64,000 nucleotides of DNA, from NCBI RefSeq assembly GCF_000364445.2, contig NZ_CP043538.1, forward strand, positions 5,785,447-5,849,446, written 5' to 3'. How positions within the stretch are numbered: the stretch's first letter is position 1; every line of letters starts with the position of its first letter. Position numbers and translations under genes: made by a program. Origin of the DNA: Methylobacterium mesophilicum SR1.6/6 (GTDB lineage Bacteria > Pseudomonadota > Alphaproteobacteria > Rhizobiales > Beijerinckiaceae). The notes below the pieces were generated by a model, which was not told where the DNA came from, did not search any database, and saw nothing but the letters and a program-made list of their open reading frames with translations. This document shows, one piece after another, positions 57,246 through 64,000 of the stretch.

Positions 57246-57288
57246 GGATTCCGGAGAAGCCTTCGGGAGTTTCGCCCGACGGGCCTGA

Positions 57289-57338
57289 ACACTTGGTTCA
57301 TGCCCGGCCGCTCGGTACGCCCCTCTTCGACCAAGTGT
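57289..57338. repeat. Inverted repeat
   Basis: Perfect 9-bp arms ACACTTGGT/ACCAAGTGT (57289-57297 / 57330-57338) are separated by 32 bases. It lies just downstream of the stop of the glycine-rich protein gene and in the 222-base gap before DUF1275. A larger interspersed element is possible; no second copy was found. Confidence 0.45.
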
Positions 57339-57351
57339 CGCGGTTTCGGCC

Positions 57352-57717
57352 CTACCAGCCGCGATAGCCGTAGCCACCGTCCCAATCGCCGTGCCCGTGG
57401 CGAGCGGGGCCGTAGCCCACCGGCACGCTCTCGTACGTGACGACTCGCCGGGTGGCATAGACCGGAGCCTCCTCTTCATAGACGCGGTAGGCGGGCGCGG
57501 GCCGAACCGCGACCGGCGCTGGAGCGTAGCCGTAATCCGCATAACCGTAGCCCGGCGCCGCGTGGGCCTGCGTCGCGGCACCGATCAGGGCACCCGCGGC
57601 GAGGCCTCCGATGATGCCCGCCGCGATCGCGCCGCCGCCGCGGGCTTCGGCTTGCGTAGAGGCCAGGGAGCCCGCGCCGATCAGCGCGGCGGCCGAGAGC
57701 AGAGCGATGCGTGTCAT
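57352..57717 (-). CDS. Exported glycine-zipper-like protein
   Basis: This is a 121-residue protein with a Sec signal (ALLSAAALIGAGSLASTQAEA, cleavage near residue 24), then a Gly/Ala-rich transmembrane-like zipper (GGGAIAAGIIGGLAAGALIGAA), then a Tyr/Gly/Pro-rich tail ending GGYGYRGW. This is a common envelope protein type in Hyphomicrobiales. ATG 57717 has GGAG seven bases upstream. It is 265 bases from thiE, in a monocistronic position. The function is unknown; membrane-stress or surface roles are speculative. Confidence 0.8.
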   Translation of the reverse strand: MTRIALLSAAALIGAGSLASTQAEARGGGAIAAGIIGGLAAGALIGAATQAHAAPGYGYADYGYAPAPVAVRPAPAYRVYEEEAPVYATRRVVTYESVPVGYGPARHGHGDWDGGYGYRGW

Positions 57718-57982
57718 GACCTGTCTCCAGATGAAGCGCGGGAGCCCCGGGGCGTCCCGGATCACGGGAGGCAACATCTCACGGCCACGCTGCACCGGGT
57801 CTGAAGCGCGCCTGCAGCCACCGTTCAGCTTGCATAGGCCGCTTCGATGCATCCTGATGGAGACGGGTCTCGGAAGGTCGGACGGACTGGCAGCGAAGCG
57901 TTTGCGCGACTCATGCGGCGATCGAGGCGCGTGCTTCGCCGGATCGCGGGGCCAAGCCGCGCCATCCGCGCCGCCGAGGGTC

Positions 57983-58636
57983 TCACGCCTCCCGTGTCGT
58001 CGCGGAGCGGGCGGTCGCCCAGGAGCCGAGGAGCCGGGTCGCGGCGGCGGTCGGATCCGCGGTCCGCATCAGGCCGCCCATGACGGCGACGGCGGCCGCA
58101 CCGGCGTTCCGGCATTCCGCGATCCTGTCCGCCTCGATCCCGCCGAGAGCGATCACCGGCACCCCCGTCGCCGCGGCCGTCGCGACACCCTCGGGACCGA
58201 GCGCGGGGCCGTAGCCGGGCTTGCTCGCCGTCGCGTAGATCGGGCTGAGCGTCACGTAATCGGCGCCGGCCGCCGCTGCCCGTGCAGCCTCCTGCAGTGA
58301 ATGGGCCGAGATGCCGATCAGCGCCCCCTCCCCCAGCGCGGCCCGCGCGGCCGCGACCGCCTCGGGCCCCGTGCCGCCGCCGAGATGAAGGCCGTCGGCT
58401 TCGAGGGCGCGCGCCAGCGCGATGTCGCCGCCCACCGTCAGGAACCCGCCGACCGCGCGCACGCGCGCCGAGACAGCCGCGCCGAGGCTGCGGCGCGCAA
58501 CCGCGTCCAGATCCTTGTCGCGGAACCAGATCCAGCGGCCGCCACCGTCCAGGATCGCCTGGACGGTCTCGGCGAGGGGACGCCCGCGGCCGTGCCGGTC
58601 CGTCACCGCCAGCAGCGACGACGGCAGAGCCCTCAC
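57983..58636 (-). CDS. thiE: Thiamine phosphate synthase
   Basis: This is a 217-residue TIM-barrel enzyme joining the thiazole and pyrimidine halves of thiamine. Family landmarks are [10 protein letters not shown] near residue 37, [11 protein letters not shown], and [11 protein letters not shown] (the phosphate-binding S-H-S loop), followed by [20 protein letters not shown] and [12 protein letters not shown]. It starts at GTG 58636, overlapping the thiG stop by four bases. It is the last gene of thiOSGE. The RDKDL motif is a variant of the usual R-x-K and could indicate a ThiE-like paralogue such as TenI, but the operon position favours ThiE. Confidence 0.88.
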   Translation of the reverse strand: MRALPSSLLAVTDRHGRGRPLAETVQAILDGGGRWIWFRDKDLDAVARRSLGAAVSARVRAVGGFLTVGGDIALARALEADGLHLGGGTGPEAVAAARAALGEGALIGISAHSLQEAARAAAAGADYVTLSPIYATASKPGYGPALGPEGVATAAATGVPVIALGGIEADRIAECRNAGAAAVAVMGGLMRTADPTAAATRLLGSWATARSATTREA

Positions 58637-59436
58637 GAGCCCACGAGGCCGAGTTGCGGACTCGATGGCTCGGCGCGGCCGCGCCTCGGAATCCGTCCGG
58701 CCAGATGCGCGTCGCGCCCAGCCTCCACGGCCCGGCCCATGGCGCGCGCCATGCGCACCGGGTCATCGGCCTTGGCGACCGCCGTGTTGATCAGGCAGGC
58801 GGAGGCGCCGAGTTCCATGGCGATCACCGCGTCCGAGGCGGTGCCGATCCCGGCATCGACCACGACCGGCACCTTGGCACGGCGACAGATCAGCTCGAGG
58901 TTGGCGGGGTTGGCCACACCCATCCCGGAGCCGATCAGCGAGCCCATCGGCATCACGGCAGCGCAGCCGAGATCCTCCAGGCGCTGGCAGACGATCGGAT
59001 CGTCGTTGCAATAGGGCAGCACCACGAAGCCCTCGTCCACGAGGTGGCGGCAGGCCTCGATCAGCTCGGTCACGTCCGGATAGAGCGTCTCCCGGTCGCC
59101 GATGACCTCGACCTTGATCCAGTTGGTGTCGAGAGCCTCCCGGGCCAGCTCGGCGGTCATGATCGCGTCGCGTGCAGTCTCGCAGCCGGCGGTGTTGGGC
59201 AGGAAACGCTTGCCCTTGAGGATCTTCACCGTATCCGAGCCGTGGCCCTGGAGAGAAACCCGGCGAATCGAGGCCGTCACCACCCCGGCGCCGCTGGCCT
59301 GCACGGCATCGCGCATGATCGCCTGGGTGGGGTAGCCAGCGGTGCCGATGAACAGCCGGGACGACAGGTTCACGCCGGCGATGGTCAGGCTGTCCTCCCC
59401 GCTGTCGGGGTGCAGCGGCGTGACGGTTCGGTCCAT
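58633..59436 (-). CDS. thiG: Thiazole synthase ThiG
   Basis: This 267-residue TIM barrel makes the thiazole phosphate from DXP, the ThiS thiocarboxylate and dehydroglycine. The Schiff-base lysine is Lys108 in [10 protein letters not shown]. Other landmarks are [50 protein letters not shown] (in part) and [16 protein letters not shown] 59436 has GGGAGG six bases upstream; an in-frame TTG at 59442 is less likely. It sits two bases after the thiS stop and overlaps thiE. Confidence 0.95.
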   Translation of the reverse strand: MDRTVTPLHPDSGEDSLTIAGVNLSSRLFIGTAGYPTQAIMRDAVQASGAGVVTASIRRVSLQGHGSDTVKILKGKRFLPNTAGCETARDAIMTAELAREALDTNWIKVEVIGDRETLYPDVTELIEACRHLVDEGFVVLPYCNDDPIVCQRLEDLGCAAVMPMGSLIGSGMGVANPANLELICRRAKVPVVVDAGIGTASDAVIAMELGASACLINTAVAKADDPVRMARAMGRAVEAGRDAHLAGRIPRRGRAEPSSPQLGLVGS

Positions 59437-59438
59437 TC

Positions 59439-59651
59439 TCAACCTCCCTGCATGGCGCGGACGATCTCGACGCGGTCGCCCTCCACGATCGGCGTCTCGC
59501 CCCAGTCCCGGCGGCGCAGCACCCGACCGTTCAGCGCGATGGCGACGCCCTGCGGACTCTCGATCCCCGTCTCCTCCGCCTCCAGGCGGAACAGGGTGTC
59601 GACGGTGTCGGCCTCCCGCTCGCGGGGCTCGCCGTTGATGAAGAGCCTCAT
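59439..59651 (-). CDS. thiS: Sulfur carrier protein ThiS
   Basis: This is a 70-residue ubiquitin-like protein ending in the diagnostic Gly-Gly (VRAMQGG), which is adenylated and thiocarboxylated to carry sulfur for thiazole synthesis. The short length and central [15 protein letters not shown] strand fit ThiS. ATG 59651 overlaps the thiO stop (ATGA), and its stop is two bases before thiG. It was found by reading the short frame between thiO and thiG rather than the much longer overlapping open frame. Confidence 0.94.
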   Translation of the reverse strand: MRLFINGEPREREADTVDTLFRLEAEETGIESPQGVAIALNGRVLRRRDWGETPIVEGDRVEIVRAMQGG

Positions 59652-60871
59652 GCCGATTCCCTCAGAGGCTCGGCCCGTCCGAACCGTGCCCGTCCGAAGG
59701 GCCGGGCGATGGCCGGCAACGTGCCGTGCGTCACCAGCTCGGCGATGGCTTCGGCGGTGGCGGGGGCGAGCAGATAGCCGTTGCGATGGTGACCGGTGGC
59801 CACGACCAGGCCGGGGGCGAGTTCGTCGAGGATCGGCGCGTCGTCGTCCGAGGTGGGTCGGTAACCGCACCAGACCGCCTCGACCTCCATCTCCTCGATG
59901 CCGGGGAGGACACGCCGAGCCCCCTCCAGCAGCGCGTAGAGTCCACCCGCGGTCACGCCTGGCCGGAAGCCGCAATCCTCCACGGTTGCGCCGACGATGA
60001 GCTGGCCGTCGCTTTTCGGGGCCATGTGGACCTGCTCGGTCCAGACCATCCGGGCAAGCCCGCCCGTGCGCGCGGTGGTGCGGAGGGCGAGCGATTGTCC
60101 TTTCAGCGGTCGGACCGGCAGGGCGAGGCTCTCCGGCAACAGGCCTCCCTCTCCGCTCCAGGCGCCGGATGCCAGAATGACGGTGCCGGCCGCTATGTCG
60201 TGCTCGCCGGCACGGATGCCCGTTACGCGGCCCCCCGACCAGTCGAGACCGCTGACGGGCGTCCGCTCGGCGAGGAGCACGCCGGCCCGGCGACAGGCCT
60301 CGCCGAGGGCGGCCATGACCAGCCGGGGATCGACCTGATGGTCCAGGTTGCAGTGGATCCCGGCGGTGACCGACGGGCGCAGGCCCGGCTCCAGCCGCCG
60401 TACCTCGCTGCCCGGGAGCCAAGTCGCTTCGAGCCCGGACCGCCTCTGGAGATCGTAGCGGAAGCGCAGGCGCTCGACCTCATCCCGGCCGATCGCCAGC
60501 ACCAGGGTGCCGTCCGGACGATAGTCGATCGCCCCGCCCGACTCGGCCTCCAGGGCATCGCGGAAATCCGGCCAGAGCCGGAGCGACTCAAGGGCGAGCG
60601 GCAGCAGCGGGTCCGAGCCGGGCTCGTGCTCGGCGGCCGGCGCCAGCATGCCTGTGGCCGCAAGGCTCGCCCCCGCCCCGATCGTCTCCCGCTCAAGCAC
60701 CGTCACGGTGCGTCCTGTCCGGGCGAGCCGCCACGCGATCGACAGCCCGATCAGCCCGCCGCCGACCACGGCGATGTCGGTGCGGGCCGGCAGAGCAGCT
60801 GACGCACCGAAGCCGTCCGCGCTGCGGCGGCGGCCGATCGGTGAGTCGGGACGGTTCAGGGGCACTGGCAT
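59648..60871 (-). CDS. thiO: Glycine oxidase ThiO
   Basis: This is a 407-residue FAD-dependent amino-acid oxidase that converts glycine to iminoacetate (dehydroglycine) for ThiG. The FAD motif is [16 protein letters not shown] near residue 35, followed by [17 protein letters not shown], and C-terminal [34 protein letters not shown] (in part) typical of ThiO. The ~30-residue N-terminal tail before the FAD fold is unusual and a later start cannot be excluded. It is the first gene of thiOSGE, directly preceded by a TPP riboswitch and a short GC hairpin that overlaps the ribosome site. Confidence 0.9.
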   Translation of the reverse strand: MPVPLNRPDSPIGRRRSADGFGASAALPARTDIAVVGGGLIGLSIAWRLARTGRTVTVLERETIGAGASLAATGMLAPAAEHEPGSDPLLPLALESLRLWPDFRDALEAESGGAIDYRPDGTLVLAIGRDEVERLRFRYDLQRRSGLEATWLPGSEVRRLEPGLRPSVTAGIHCNLDHQVDPRLVMAALGEACRRAGVLLAERTPVSGLDWSGGRVTGIRAGEHDIAAGTVILASGAWSGEGGLLPESLALPVRPLKGQSLALRTTARTGGLARMVWTEQVHMAPKSDGQLIVGATVEDCGFRPGVTAGGLYALLEGARRVLPGIEEMEVEAVWCGYRPTSDDDAPILDELAPGLVVATGHHRNGYLLAPATAEAIAELVTHGTLPAIARPFGRARFGRAEPLRESA

Positions 60872-60951
60872 CTCCGCGGATTGCCGCCGCGGGGATCGGG
60901 CCGTGCGCTTCTGTGAGAAGCTGTGGCCTACCCTGCGGGCGGCCGCGGTCC

Positions 60952-61050
60952 AATCCCTACGCCGGTATGAGCCGGATCAGGTTCAAAGGATTTCCGCGCC
61001 GCAGGTCCTGACGGACGTGCCAGCGGTTTCTCAGCCCCTTGCCGGGGATC
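60952..61050 (-). ncRNA. TPP riboswitch (THI element) upstream of thiOSGE
   Basis: On the minus strand, CTGAGA (61034-61029) is followed by CCTTTGAACCTGATC (60989-60975) and then TACCGGCGTAGGGA (60967-60954), the conserved THI-box core. The outer P1 strands GATCCC (61050-61045) and GGGATT (60957-60952) pair. A GC-rich variable P3 lies between. The expression platform appears to be a hairpin (CCGCGG at 60892-60887 with CCGCGG at 60879-60874) covering the GGAG just before the thiO start, so TPP likely blocks translation. Confidence 0.93.
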
Positions 61051-61068
61051 TCCCTGGAACGGGTACAG

Positions 61069-61097
61069 ATGTGGTCGCCGGAAGGCTTGTGGTCAAC
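61069..61097 (-). promoter_or_regulatory. Possible promoter of the thi operon
   Basis: On the minus strand, TTGACC at 61097-61092 is followed after 17 bases by CACATC at 61074-61069, directly upstream of the riboswitch. The -10 match is poor; placement is the main support. Confidence 0.3.
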
Positions 61098-61624
61098 CCC
61101 GTCCTTCGGGGCGCGACCAGTGGCGGCGACATCCGTATCGCTGCCGTCACCAAAAGGCGCCGAGATGAGGACGCGATCGCGACGGCGACGGACAGGCTCA
61201 GAGCACGATGCGTCTCGCCCCAAAGCCCGACGTCGCGGGCGAGCGTGCGATCCGCGACGCGTTGCCGGCCCGGAGGGCGAGGTCACGCCGGTGGCGTCGT
61301 GCAGAAGTCCATATGCTCGTGCCGGCGGGCAAGCGCAGCGCATCCCAACACGGATATGCGATCTCGATGCTTGATGGACCGCAGACGAGCGCGTGTGGAA
61401 TCATCGATCGAGCAATAAATTATCAATATTAGTTCTTTTATTTCAGCATATTTATGCTATTAAAGGCTGATATATTGCTGAGAATGGGATTTAGTCGTTC
61501 AAAAATCAGAATCATTCTCCAAGATTTTCCCCATCTTCTCGGAGTTGATAATGCAACGGCTTTCCGTTCATGATGCGTCAGCTTGAATCAGCGCCTCTTT
61601 GAGCGCTCTTTTCTCAGGTCGGTC
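61098..61624. other. Intergenic region before the glycosyltransferases
   Basis: This region has about 530 bases without a supported gene. It changes from GC-rich (to ~61400) to conspicuously AT-rich (61410-61560), marking the start of the atypical segment. It holds a small AGCATA/TATGCT palindrome at 61445-61458 and probably the promoter of the first glycosyltransferase. Confidence 0.5.
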
Positions 61625-62785
61625 ATGGAAGAATTCAGTGCAACGGTTTGTCTTTCGATGATCGTGAGGAATGAAGCGCCAGTTATAAAGCGTTGCTTGG
61701 ACTCGGTAATCCCCTTTATCGATCACTGGATTATCGTCGATACGGGATCGACCGATGGAACACGGGAGAAGGTCCAAGCGGCGCTGGCTGGTCTGCCGGG
61801 GATGCTCGTGGAGCGGCCCTGGGTGGATTTCGCCTTCAATCGGAACGAGGCGCTCACGTTGGCGCGGCCCCATGCCGACTACTCGCTGATCATCGACGCC
61901 GCCGCCGAACTCATCATTCCGGACGATTTCGTGCTTCCGAATCTGCAGGATGCTGGATACACTTTCCAAATCGTGAAAAATCGAATTCAATACAGGCGGA
62001 TCCAGCTCGTAAGTAATAAATTGAACTGGTGTTATCGGGGTGTCATTCACGAGTTTCTGGAATGTTCCGGCAATCCGGAGACACCGGCGCTGCCGTTGTT
62101 CATGCGCTACGGCGACGACGGGGCGCGGCATCGCGACCGAGTGACCGAACTGCGCGACATTGCGGCGATGGAGAAGGCTCTATCGACCGAAGCAGATCCG
62201 TTCCTGATCTCACGCTATACGTTCTATTTGGCAAGATCCTACCGCGATACGGGCCAGCATTTCAAAGCTCTCGACCACTTCTTGCGGCGAGGCGAATTTG
62301 GATTCGACGAGGAAGAGGTTTACCTGAGTCTGCTCGAGGCCGTGTGTATCATGGAGAAGCTCGGCGCACCGGCCGAAACCGTTTTGAAGATGTATGATCA
62401 GATCATACCAATCTGTCCGGACCGCGCTGAGGCGCGTTACAGTGCGTGTCGTTATCTGAGATCGCAAGGGAAGTTCGCGACGGCACTGTCCTACGCGGAA
62501 GCGGGCATCGCTTTAGATGTGCCCGCTGAAGGTGTCAGCATCGATACGTCCGTATATAAATACGGTATGTTGCATGAATTGGCCGATAGCGTATTCCATC
62601 TTGGAAAATACCGACTTTGTATATCGGCATGTTTGAAAATCATGAGGCAAGCCGATGTGACACCCGATATCCTTCAGCGAAGCATCACCTTGGCTCGTGA
62701 GGCGCTGGCCAAATTGACTGATCCTGCCTGGGGCTGTCAGCCGGTACCTTACACATCGGACTTTATGCCGGATTGGCAAATTTGA
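61625..62785 (+). CDS. Family 2 glycosyltransferase-like protein with altered DxD
   Basis: This is a 386-residue protein with an N-terminal GT-A domain (CLSMIVRNEAPVIKRCLDSV, IVDTGSTDGT) and a C-terminal TPR-like helical region (from ~205). The catalytic acidic motif is altered: positions 91-95 read DAAAE, where the paralogue 1.5 kb downstream has DADDD. Metal binding by the usual DxD is therefore doubtful. ATG 61625 is preferred over TTG 61583. The AT-rich surroundings and lower GC in the C-terminal half suggest acquisition. It could still be a non-catalytic partner or act on a different substrate. Sugar and acceptor are unknown. Confidence 0.85.
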   Translation: MEEFSATVCLSMIVRNEAPVIKRCLDSVIPFIDHWIIVDTGSTDGTREKVQAALAGLPGMLVERPWVDFAFNRNEALTLARPHADYSLIIDAAAELIIPDDFVLPNLQDAGYTFQIVKNRIQYRRIQLVSNKLNWCYRGVIHEFLECSGNPETPALPLFMRYGDDGARHRDRVTELRDIAAMEKALSTEADPFLISRYTFYLARSYRDTGQHFKALDHFLRRGEFGFDEEEVYLSLLEAVCIMEKLGAPAETVLKMYDQIIPICPDRAEARYSACRYLRSQGKFATALSYAEAGIALDVPAEGVSIDTSVYKYGMLHELADSVFHLGKYRLCISACLKIMRQADVTPDILQRSITLAREALAKLTDPAWGCQPVPYTSDFMPDWQI

Positions 62786-63134
62786 AGACCGTTGGGCTCG
62801 CGTATCCGAATGCGAGGGCAGCAGTTCCAAGATACGTCGGAGCGTGCGGGCTCAATCTGCTTCCGCAGAATTTCTCCAGCAGTTTGATATCCGCTACAAT
62901 TGATCAAGATCGTTCTCTCTCTGAACGAGCCGCGTTATCGTTTTGTACTCCACGAGGAATATTGCCACACAATCGGATTTTCTACCAGGAAATAACATGA
63001 TTTTTATTTAACAGATAAAAGAATAAGTAAGCTTTATAAACTAGAACTTCAAATTTACTTCGCAATCAGTCTTGAGATAGACAGTTGCGGCCGCAATGAT
63101 CGCGGCGTTCTCGGTATACCGGGGGATTCATAGC
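62786..63134. other. Gap between the glycosyltransferases
   Basis: This gap has 349 bases, AT-rich from ~62995 onward, without a supported gene. It likely carries the promoter of the second glycosyltransferase; a weak TTTAT/ATAAA dyad lies near 63003-63019. Confidence 0.45.
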
Positions 63135-63719
63135 ATGAACGCATCTGACCAGACAATATGTTTGTCTATGATCGTCAAAAACGAGGCGCACGTTATTACA
63201 AGATGCTTGGACTCTGTTCGGCCATTTATTGATCATTGGATTATCGTCGACACAGGCTCCACGGATGGAACCCAGGACGTGATCCGCACCGCGATGATCG
63301 ATATGCCCGGCATGCTCGTCGAACGGCCGTGGGTCGACTTCGCGTTCAACCGGAACGAGGCCTTGAGCCTAGCTCGGTCACGGGCCGAGTACTCGCTGAT
63401 CATTGACGCCGACGACGACCTGATCGTTCCCCCAGGATTCGTCATGCCCGAATTGAGCGACATCGCCTATCAGCTGGAAATCGTCGATGATCAAACAAGC
63501 TATTGGCGCAACCATCTTTTGAACAATCGAGTGGATTGGCGTTATCGTGGCGTCGTACATGAGTTTCTGGAGTGTTCCGATAAGCGTGAGGTGGAGGCTC
63601 TATCGCTGAAAATTCGGCGTGGCAAGGACGGAGCACGTCATCTCGATGATGCGACCGCCCAACGCATGATTGCTGTCTTGGAGCAGGCGTTGAAGACCGA
63701 GACGGATCCATTCATGTAA
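63135..63719 (+). pseudogene. Family 2 glycosyltransferase truncated by an IS66 element
   Basis: 194 codons of a glycosyltransferase collinear with the gene at 61625: identical blocks CLSMIV-NEA, RCLDSV-PFIDHWIIVDTGSTDGT, LVERPWVDFAFNRNEAL and YRGV-HEFLECS. Here the metal motif is intact (DADDD, 91-95). The frame stops at TAA 63717-63719, and this stop is formed by the first bases of an inserted element (GTAA at 63716). The paralogue continues for another ~190 residues (DPFLISRYTFYLARSY...), so the C-terminal TPR part is lost. ATG 63135 aligns with the paralogue's start. The truncated product contains the complete GT-A core, so some activity is conceivable. Confidence 0.85.
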
Positions 63720-64000
63720 TTACCCACGGGGTAGCTTGGTCGTCGGTTGAACGCCCGCGGCTGCGCTCCTGCCGAGCCAAGCTTGCCTCTTGCGCGGGTC
63801 GTCTCTTGCGCGGGGCGAATTTCGCTGATTCCTTCGTGGGATGGGCCGCAGCGAACTGGAACGGCTGAGCCGCGAGGAGCTGATCGAGCTGGTGCTGCGG
63901 CTGCAGCGGCCAGAGAAGACCTCGCGGACCTCGTCCAAGCCGCCCGCGACCGATCGCAAGGAGCAGCGGGAGCACTCAAAGCCCGGCGGCGCCAAGCCCG
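63716..64000 (+). mobile_element. IS66-family insertion sequence, left end (runs off window)
   Basis: The boundary is inferred from the break in homology between the two glycosyltransferases at 63716. The element begins GTAATTACCC; IS66-family termini typically start GTAA. The transposase reading frame begins at 63841. The right end, the matching inverted repeat and the expected 8-bp target duplication (candidate CCATTCAT, 63708-63715) lie outside the window. Confidence 0.8.
63841..64000 (+). CDS. IS66-family transposase, N-terminal fragment
   Basis: The first 53 residues are visible before the window ends. The coiled-coil-like start (SELERLSREELIELVLRLQ) is followed by KTSRTSSKPPATDRKEQRE and SKPGGAKP, the N-terminal signature of IS66-type DDE transposases of the single-gene subgroup, which lack tnpA/tnpB accessory genes. 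No accessory gene is seen between the element end and this start. The element cuts the glycosyltransferase gene at 63716. Confidence 0.85.
   Translation, partial: MGRSELERLSREELIELVLRLQRPEKTSRTSSKPPATDRKEQREHSKPGGAKP

Overview
The window is GC-rich, gene-dense bacterial DNA whose protein families and gene neighbourhoods fit an alphaproteobacterium of the order Hyphomicrobiales, most likely Methylobacterium or a close relative. The genus is inferred from overall protein character; no marker gene such as 16S rRNA is present. Most of the window reads as core chromosome. Only the last ~2.4 kb is AT-richer and looks acquired.

Layout. 1-5.4 kb: end of phoH, then ybeY, corC and lnt, followed by a CynX-type MFS exporter and a convergent cupin gene. 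5.5-9.7 kb: katA and oxyR diverge around an OxyR-type operator, followed by an AbrB-family membrane protein overlapping dgkA. 9.8-14.6 kb: ilvA, an MgtC-family gene, and an AmpG-like MFS plus EcsC pair. 14.7-19.1 kb: a LOV-domain blue-light histidine kinase with a single-domain response regulator, converging on mutS. 19.2-23.7 kb: two small proteins, an epoxide-hydrolase-like enzyme, a cNMP-binding patatin phospholipase and an SDR. 24.3-28.3 kb: a ChvE/GguA/GguB-type sugar ABC transporter. 28.8-34.4 kb: farnesyl diphosphate synthase, mtgA, a protein with an internal duplication, argG and two thioredoxin-fold proteins.

34.5-39.9 kb: the F1 operon atpHAGDC, with two related palindromic elements between atpA/atpG and atpD/atpC. 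39.9-42.7 kb: cca, a small membrane protein, a CoA-pyrophosphatase-type Nudix protein and a DUF1285 protein, coupled by 4-nt overlaps. 42.8-48.2 kb: an SMP-30/gluconolactonase protein, a thioesterase, hrpB, a secreted carboxymuconolactone-decarboxylase-fold protein and a small ORF. 48.4-52.6 kb: the four-gene cluster ATP-grasp / alpha-E / transglutaminase / Anbu proteasome-like protease, probably a peptide-tag synthesis and turnover system and the most intriguing known-but-unsolved system here. 52.7-57.7 kb: radC, map, a zinc-finger protein, a flavin monooxygenase, tRNA-Leu(TAA), a miniature flagellar-rod-like protein, a DUF1275 protein and a glycine-rich envelope protein. 58.0-61.1 kb: thiOSGE behind a TPP riboswitch. 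61.6-64.0 kb: two homologous glycosyltransferase genes. The first has lost its DxD acidic residues and the second is cut off by an IS66-family element whose transposase runs off the window.

No CRISPR array, rRNA, prophage or obvious defence island was seen.
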